From assembly GCA_964557205.1 (NCBI GenBank), contig CAZKZI010000002.1, positions 1 to 62,611 of the forward strand: 62,611 bases of DNA, given 5' to 3'. This document shows positions 58,064-62,611 of the stretch, one piece after another; position 1 is the first letter of the stretch, and every line of letters starts with the position of its first letter. Under the pieces are notes generated by a model. That model did not search any database and was not told where the DNA came from. It worked only from the letters and a program-made list of their open reading frames with translations. The translations under genes and the position numbers were made by a program. This DNA comes from JAQVQN01 sp964557205 (GTDB lineage: Bacteria > Verrucomicrobiota > Kiritimatiellia > RFP12 > UBA1067).

Positions 58064-60715
58064 ATGGGCAAATGCGCCGCGTTATTTCATCGTATTGGGC
58101 TGCATCACATTTTTGGGATGGTTCTAGCGTTATCAGGTGTGATGATAGTCTTTTCCCCTGTGATTTCGCGATATTCCGGTCTGATCGCCCCCGATTCCAT
58201 GCCGTTTTTCGCTTATCCTTGGCGCACCAGTCATTTTGAAACAATGCTGGCAAGCGGATCATTCACACCTCAGAATCTTTATTGGTTGCTTTTGCACCCG
58301 CTGTACGCGCATGAATTGACCTATATAATCGACTCGCTTGTGTTGACATTTGGTGCGGTCTACTATTTGCGCACTCAGCGTCTGCATCCTTTGGCAGCCT
58401 GGTTTGGCGGGTTGGCCTTGGGACTATGCGGTTATACTTTCACGCTCTTCAGCGCTGGCCATCGCGGTTATTTTCACATGTTCTCCTGTGCCGTGTGGGC
58501 GTTTGGTCTGATCGCGCGCGGGTTTGAGACAAGGAAGCTGTTTTACTTCGCGATGCTGGGCCTGGTGTTCGCGTGGGGCGTGCCGTATCAGCCTGACGTC
58601 CTTCTGCTGGTCGGTGCTTTGGCGTCGGCGTATGTGTTGTGGCTGACGGGAAGGGATAGAAGTCGGAAGTCAGAAGTCGGAAGTCAGCGGTCGGAAGAGG
58701 TGGGGCAGGAGATGGGAGATGGGGGACGGGAGACGGGAGACGTGAGTCGTGAGTCGCGAGTCATCAAAGCAGCGACAGGCCGATCTGGCTACTGGAAAAC
58801 CGCGCTGCACGTCTGGCCCAGGTTCGGAGTGTCGGCATTGGTGTTGGTTCTGGCAGGGTTTGGGGGTATCCGTGCGGCGCTCACAACGCAGATCGCAAAC
58901 CGCGATGCGCAAATTGCGGGTGTGACAGGAAAGGTTGAGAAGGCGGATGGGAAATCCGTGAAAATGACGGATGCCCAGAAGCGTGAGCGCTGGCTGTTCG
59001 CGACGAACTGGAGTCTGCCGCCAGAGGACGTGCTGGAATTTATCGTGCCCGGGGTGTATGGCAACGATTCCGGCCAGCCGCCTTATCCTTATTGGGGGAG
59101 GCTGGGGCGGCCCCACCACAGCGTCTTCCAAAAAGGGCGAATGATGCCGAATTATCGTCAGCATACGGTCTACCTCGGGCTCGTCCCTCTGCTCTTCGCT
59201 CTCTTCGCGGTGTTCGCCTGGTTCTCGTACCGCCGAACAAAGGAACCCCTTCCTAACCACGCGAGCGCCTCATTCCCATTCTCAATTCATCCTTCATCCT
59301 TCACCCCTCAAAATTATTCAGATGTCCCCTTCTGGTGCGGCGTGTGGGTGGTCTGCCTCTTGTTGGCCTTCGGCCGCTACACGCCTTTGTATAGGCTTTT
59401 TTACGCGCTGCCCTACATGGACTACATTCGCGCGCCGGTCAAGTTTCTGCATCTGGTGGAGATCGCGACCGCTTTTCTGGCCGGCATGGGTATGGAAGTG
59501 TTTATGCGTGCCGAGCGTGACGCGTTGCGGCGCAAGCTGCTCTGGTTGGCGGTCAGCATAACCGCGCTGTTGCTATTGGGGTCGCTGGTGGTCCTGACGG
59601 CCAGGCCTGCGATTGTCAGGCATATTGCAGAGCTAGGCATGGCACAGCTTGCCGATGCGCTAGGAGGCTACGCAGTGCGCAACTTCGTCCGATCAACAGG
59701 GCTTGCCATGCTGATAGCGGGCGCACTATGGGCGGTTGTTGGAAGGTGCCAGAGCGAACGGGCGCGGCTGGTATTGGGCGGGTGTTTGATGGTGGTGCTC
59801 TGTCTGGATCAGGCGGAGGTGGCCAGCCGGTATGTGCGCGCGATGGATTTGGGCCCGCTCTACCGCGAGAACGCGGTGGTCAAGGCGATCAAGAAACAGG
59901 CTGGAGGGCAACTTGCGAACGTTGTCAATTATGCGACACAGAATGCAACGGGACGAGACTGGTTTAGTTCGTCGCTGGCATTCAACGGCATTCGCAATCT
60001 GGCGCCTTCGCAGGATGAGATCGGCCAGCCATACGGGCGCATTTTTCTGGGGATGCAGAAAGAGCCGTTAAGACTGTGGAAGCTATTGGGGGCGCAGACG
60101 GTGATCGTGCCGCTGAAAGGCAGTGAGGGATTATTACGGGCGGGTGTGTTGCAGCCGCTGTTGAACTTTGAACTGGGGGCAGGCACTGTCAGACAGGTGC
60201 AGCAGCCTGGTGACAAGACCCTCGTCCTGGCGGCTTTACCGAGAGCGGGAAAAGGGCTGCGTTTCCTCGTAGATTGGCAGGGTGACGTGCCGGTTGAAAG
60301 GCAGGCGGAGGTTCTGGTTAAGGGACAGCGGAGCGTCTCCGACGCGCCTTGTCTGGCTGGCTGCAAATTAGTGTCCGGGGGGCAGGTTGAGACCCTTACA
60401 GAGCGCGGGTTGCCGGGGGCGCTTGCGACGCGCGTCAGAGTCAAGACTGACGGGCCCGGCCTGCTGGTCTTTAATGAGCGAGCTGATGACCGCCAAGAGG
60501 TGCTGGTGGATGGAAAGGTCGCGTCCGGGTATGTCGCGGACGCGGTCTGGCGGGCGGTACTGGTTCCGTCTGGTGAACACGAGGTCTTATTGAGGCACCA
60601 CCGAAAAACAGCAGAATTAATCTTAAGTATCCTGACAGCGCTGGCAATCTTCACATGGGCACTGGCTGTTAATTTCTTGCATAAAAAACCGGAGTTTGCC
60701 GGAGTTTCGGCATGA
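58064..60715 (+). CDS. YfhO-like multi-pass membrane protein
   Basis: An 883-residue polytopic membrane protein with the layout of YfhO/GT-C-like proteins: about 10-12 predicted helices in the first 570 residues (for example FGMVLALSGVMIVF, YLALVPLLFALFAVFAWF-like segments), extracytoplasmic loops, and a soluble beta-rich C-terminal domain ending in one helix (LILSILTALAIFTWALAVNF). YfhO-type proteins help glycosylate lipids or teichoic acids; here the sugar donor is unknown. Two low-complexity inserts, residues about 199-233 and 397-418, are encoded by the same repeat families found between genes and fall in soluble loops. The ATG of the flippase gene overlaps its stop. Confidence 0.75.
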   Translation: MGKCAALFHRIGLHHIFGMVLALSGVMIVFSPVISRYSGLIAPDSMPFFAYPWRTSHFETMLASGSFTPQNLYWLLLHPLYAHELTYIIDSLVLTFGAVYYLRTQRLHPLAAWFGGLALGLCGYTFTLFSAGHRGYFHMFSCAVWAFGLIARGFETRKLFYFAMLGLVFAWGVPYQPDVLLLVGALASAYVLWLTGRDRSRKSEVGSQRSEEVGQEMGDGGRETGDVSRESRVIKAATGRSGYWKTALHVWPRFGVSALVLVLAGFGGIRAALTTQIANRDAQIAGVTGKVEKADGKSVKMTDAQKRERWLFATNWSLPPEDVLEFIVPGVYGNDSGQPPYPYWGRLGRPHHSVFQKGRMMPNYRQHTVYLGLVPLLFALFAVFAWFSYRRTKEPLPNHASASFPFSIHPSSFTPQNYSDVPFWCGVWVVCLLLAFGRYTPLYRLFYALPYMDYIRAPVKFLHLVEIATAFLAGMGMEVFMRAERDALRRKLLWLAVSITALLLLGSLVVLTARPAIVRHIAELGMAQLADALGGYAVRNFVRSTGLAMLIAGALWAVVGRCQSERARLVLGGCLMVVLCLDQAEVASRYVRAMDLGPLYRENAVVKAIKKQAGGQLANVVNYATQNATGRDWFSSSLAFNGIRNLAPSQDEIGQPYGRIFLGMQKEPLRLWKLLGAQTVIVPLKGSEGLLRAGVLQPLLNFELGAGTVRQVQQPGDKTLVLAALPRAGKGLRFLVDWQGDVPVERQAEVLVKGQRSVSDAPCLAGCKLVSGGQVETLTERGLPGALATRVRVKTDGPGLLVFNERADDRQEVLVDGKVASGYVADAVWRAVLVPSGEHEVLLRHHRKTAELILSILTALAIFTWALAVNFLHKKPEFAGVSA
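58660..58763. repeat. Low-complexity insert within the YfhO-like coding sequence
   Basis: GAAGTCGGAAGTCAGAAGTC, then GAGATGGGAGATGGGGGACG and GTGAGTCGTGAGTCGCGAG. It is translated in frame as a Ser/Arg/Glu/Gly-rich loop (SRKSEVGSQRSEEVGQEMGD and more) between two membrane helices. Confidence 0.8.
59254..59320. repeat. Second low-complexity insert within the YfhO-like gene
   Basis: Read on the minus strand it contains GTGAAGGATGAAGGATGAAT and AATGAGGCGC, a purine-rich repeat style matching the intergenic blocks. It encodes SFPFSIHPSSFTPQN in a loop. Confidence 0.6.
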
Positions 60716-62064
60716 TCCGTCTGAAGGAAAAGATCAAGGCGTGGCTGGGTCCCCTGTGGTGGTATGCCGCTGTCATGTTCTGCGTTGGGCGTTTCGGCGA
60801 TGTCATCAATCTGTATACCGGACTCTGGCTTGTTCCCAAATGGGTTCCGCCTGCAGAGTTGGGCGCACTGCTGCCTCTGGGGCAGATCGGCGGTCTCCTG
60901 GGATTGCCGCTGGCAATTTTGCTGATCCCGTTCATGAAGTTTTTGAACACCTTTGGTGCACGGGAAGAGACTGGCAAAGTCAAAGCGCTATTGTGTGACG
61001 CACTGATGCTGGCAGGGGTGTCGGCCGTTGCCATCGTCGCCTACACATGGTTTTCCGCGCCGTTTGTTTTCGAGCGGTTGCGCATCAGCGGAACTGGTCT
61101 GATCTGGTTGCTGTGCGGCATTGCGGTCACATCTGCGTTCATTCCGATTCTGAACAGCGGGTTGTCGGCACTCAAGCTGTTTCGTTGTATGGGTGTGGCA
61201 GGTCTTGCATCTGCGCCTGTCCGTCTGGTTTTTCTGTTGGCACTGCTTCCGGTTTACGGGTTAGTCGGATTCTTTTCCGCACAAGTTCTGTCGAATGTTG
61301 CGGCTCTCGGGATCTCGTTCTGGGGATTGCGCAAGATCATGTCGGCCGGAATTAGGCGGGAATCGTATCGCGGGTATTGGCGCGAGATGGTGCAATACAC
61401 CATTCCAATTGCAGGGATCATGTTGGCCAACAACCTTTCATCGACGGCTCAATTGCTGGTCATCCGGCAGAGGTTGCCGGATGTTGAATCGGCGGCCTTT
61501 TATTTCTTGTCGCGCTTTTCAGAGATCCCCAATGTTTTGTGGTCGGCGATCGCGATAGTCTTTTTCCCAGTCATTTCCGAGGCGTTCGAGAAGGGAAAAG
61601 ATACACGGAGGATACTGATTCAGGTGTTGCTGTTCACGGTGGGCGGCGGGGCAATTGTCGCAGTCGTGCTGGGGGTAGGAATTGAGTGGCTGTTCGGAGT
61701 TGTATCCAAGTGGCACAACTATCGGCCGTATGCCGGTCTCATGGTATGGATGGCGATGACCAATGTGTTCCGTGTTGCGTTCGCCTGTTTTTCGAACCAC
61801 GAAATGGCTTGTCGGCGGTTCGGGTTTATCCGTTATGCGGTGCCCTTATCTCTGCTTGAGGCAGCCGTTTTGGTGTCGCTGACGGGCTATGGCTTTTTCA
61901 CGCCCTATTTGCCCCTGACGTGGGTTGAGTGGATGAGCTCACTGCATGCAGCACGGTTGGAATTTATTGTGTGTGCTATGCTGATCACATCTTTTGCGGT
62001 GTTTCTGGGGCTCGTTATTCAGATGTCGCTTTTCCGGACCGGTGCCAGGCGAGCGTCCGCCTGA
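60712..62064 (+). CDS. Polysaccharide flippase-like membrane protein
   Basis: A 450-residue protein with about 12 membrane helices, of the MOP/PST (Wzx-like) exporter superfamily. The conserved N-terminal VGRFGDVINLYTGLWLVPKW, mid-protein TIPIAGIMLANNLSSTAQLL and SRFSEIPNVLWSAIAIVFFP segments suit a lipid-linked sugar flippase. It overlaps the YfhO-like stop by four bases (ATGA) so the two are co-translated. Its 3' end overlaps the oppositely oriented epimerase gene by 50 bases. Confidence 0.75.
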   Translation: MIRLKEKIKAWLGPLWWYAAVMFCVGRFGDVINLYTGLWLVPKWVPPAELGALLPLGQIGGLLGLPLAILLIPFMKFLNTFGAREETGKVKALLCDALMLAGVSAVAIVAYTWFSAPFVFERLRISGTGLIWLLCGIAVTSAFIPILNSGLSALKLFRCMGVAGLASAPVRLVFLLALLPVYGLVGFFSAQVLSNVAALGISFWGLRKIMSAGIRRESYRGYWREMVQYTIPIAGIMLANNLSSTAQLLVIRQRLPDVESAAFYFLSRFSEIPNVLWSAIAIVFFPVISEAFEKGKDTRRILIQVLLFTVGGGAIVAVVLGVGIEWLFGVVSKWHNYRPYAGLMVWMAMTNVFRVAFACFSNHEMACRRFGFIRYAVPLSLLEAAVLVSLTGYGFFTPYLPLTWVEWMSSLHAARLEFIVCAMLITSFAVFLGLVIQMSLFRTGARRASA

Positions 62065-62611
62065 TGGCCTCATCCAGAGGGCAGCGGGGATAGAGTCCGA
62101 GTTCCGTTTTGGCCCGCTCGATGGAGGGCACATAGCGGGAAGGGGGGGCAAAAGGATCGGGGGTGCCCAGAACCGTGATCGGTGCGTTTGTCCCGGCACA
62201 CGCTTGCACTTTGTAAGCGAGTTCGCGGATGGAGAGCGCTTCGTCCGACCCTATATTGTAGGCATTGGCATGCTCGCCCTTCAGCAAGATTGTCAAAAGC
62301 CACTCGGCGAGATCCGCGGCGTAGAGATATGAGCGCAGCGGCGTGCCGTCACCTTTGATCATGATGGGGGTGTTGTTCAGCACGTCGCGGATAAAGTTGC
62401 CGATCGCGAAGTGGGTGTCTAACGGCAGATACGGTCCGACGAAGGCGAACGGCCGGGCGATCACGCACTCGAAGTGTCCGTCAGAGGCGTCAAGGCACAG
62501 TTGCTCAGAAACTTTCTTGCCTTTTCCGTAAGCGGTTGTGGGGGTGCCCTCGTAGGTTTCAACGAGGTGGGAGAGTTCAGGTGGTTGTTGTCCGTAGACC
62601 GCGCCAGAACT
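62015..62611 (-). CDS. NAD-dependent sugar epimerase/dehydratase (partial)
   Basis: The C-terminal 198 residues of a nucleotide-sugar epimerase/dehydratase; the gene continues beyond the window end. SSGAVYGQ and, after about 20 residues, AYGKGKKVSE give the catalytic Ser/Tyr-x3-Lys region; IARPFAFVGPYLPLDTHFAI and GDGTPLRSYLYAADLAEWLL are the substrate-loop motifs, and AYNIGSDEALSIRELA is standard. The short C-terminal RTLAWHRSGKATSE ends inside the flippase gene on the other strand. Likely makes a sugar nucleotide for surface polysaccharide. Confidence 0.92.
   Translation of the reverse strand, partial: SSGAVYGQQPPELSHLVETYEGTPTTAYGKGKKVSEQLCLDASDGHFECVIARPFAFVGPYLPLDTHFAIGNFIRDVLNNTPIMIKGDGTPLRSYLYAADLAEWLLTILLKGEHANAYNIGSDEALSIRELAYKVQACAGTNAPITVLGTPDPFAPPSRYVPSIERAKTELGLYPRCPLDEAIRRTLAWHRSGKATSE

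Noticed and set aside
1..62611. tRNA, rRNA or CRISPR loci
   Set aside because: No cloverleaf-like T-loop GTTCRANNC context, rRNA motif or regularly spaced direct repeat was noticed on either strand; a covariance-model scan was not possible.

Overview
The window looks like a chromosomal segment from a free-living or gut-associated bacterium of the PVC superphylum, most like Kiritimatiellota or Lentisphaerota. This is inferred from the gene style: secreted LamG proteins, clustered sialidases and glycoside hydrolases, a GH50-like enzyme, a ceramidase-LamG fusion, and families of purine-rich dispersed repeats between (and twice inside) genes. No rRNA, tRNA, CRISPR array or convincing rho-independent terminator was found.

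Region 1 (107-13625, +) is a glycan-degradation operon of secreted proteins: a LamG/PKD protein, a very large double-barrel glycosidase with matching N- and C-terminal domains, two paralogous sialidase-like enzymes around a GH20-like barrel, and a DegT-type sugar aminotransferase. It ends in a short-chain dehydrogenase cut off after about 20 codons. A GH50-like enzyme (13842-16649), a superoxide reductase and a glutathione peroxidase lipoprotein follow.

Region 2 (17778-29771) is a decayed and active defence island. Remnants include DUF523, ORF6N, mazF and hsdR fragments. Apparently intact units are a three-gene HEPN / unknown / SecB-like chaperone operon with a near-consensus promoter, a McrB-type ATPase whose DUF2357 nuclease partner is split by an in-frame TAG, and a rloA-rloB pair.

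Region 3 (30334-35922) holds tlyA, a solute-binding protein, a phospholipase D-like lipoprotein and a DUF3298 protein, separated by low-complexity repeats and a decayed REP-associated transposase.

Region 4 (36138-46396, -) is the most interesting locus: seven tightly packed genes encoding a DUF559-like nuclease, two membrane-anchored coiled-coil proteins, a coiled-coil McrB-like ATPase, a McrC/DUF2357-like protein, an Hsp70/actin-fold protein and a RelE-helicase fusion. It reads as an elaborate type IV-like, membrane-tethered defence system.

Region 5 (46650-62611) is mostly housekeeping: ceramidase-LamG, tsaB, a peptide-binding lipoprotein, then adk-map-rpmJ-rpsM-rpsK-rpsD-rpoA-rplQ, in which S11 carries an 85-90 residue repetitive extension. 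The window closes with a FAD oxidoreductase, a YfhO-like membrane protein, a flippase and a partial sugar epimerase, suggesting surface polysaccharide synthesis.
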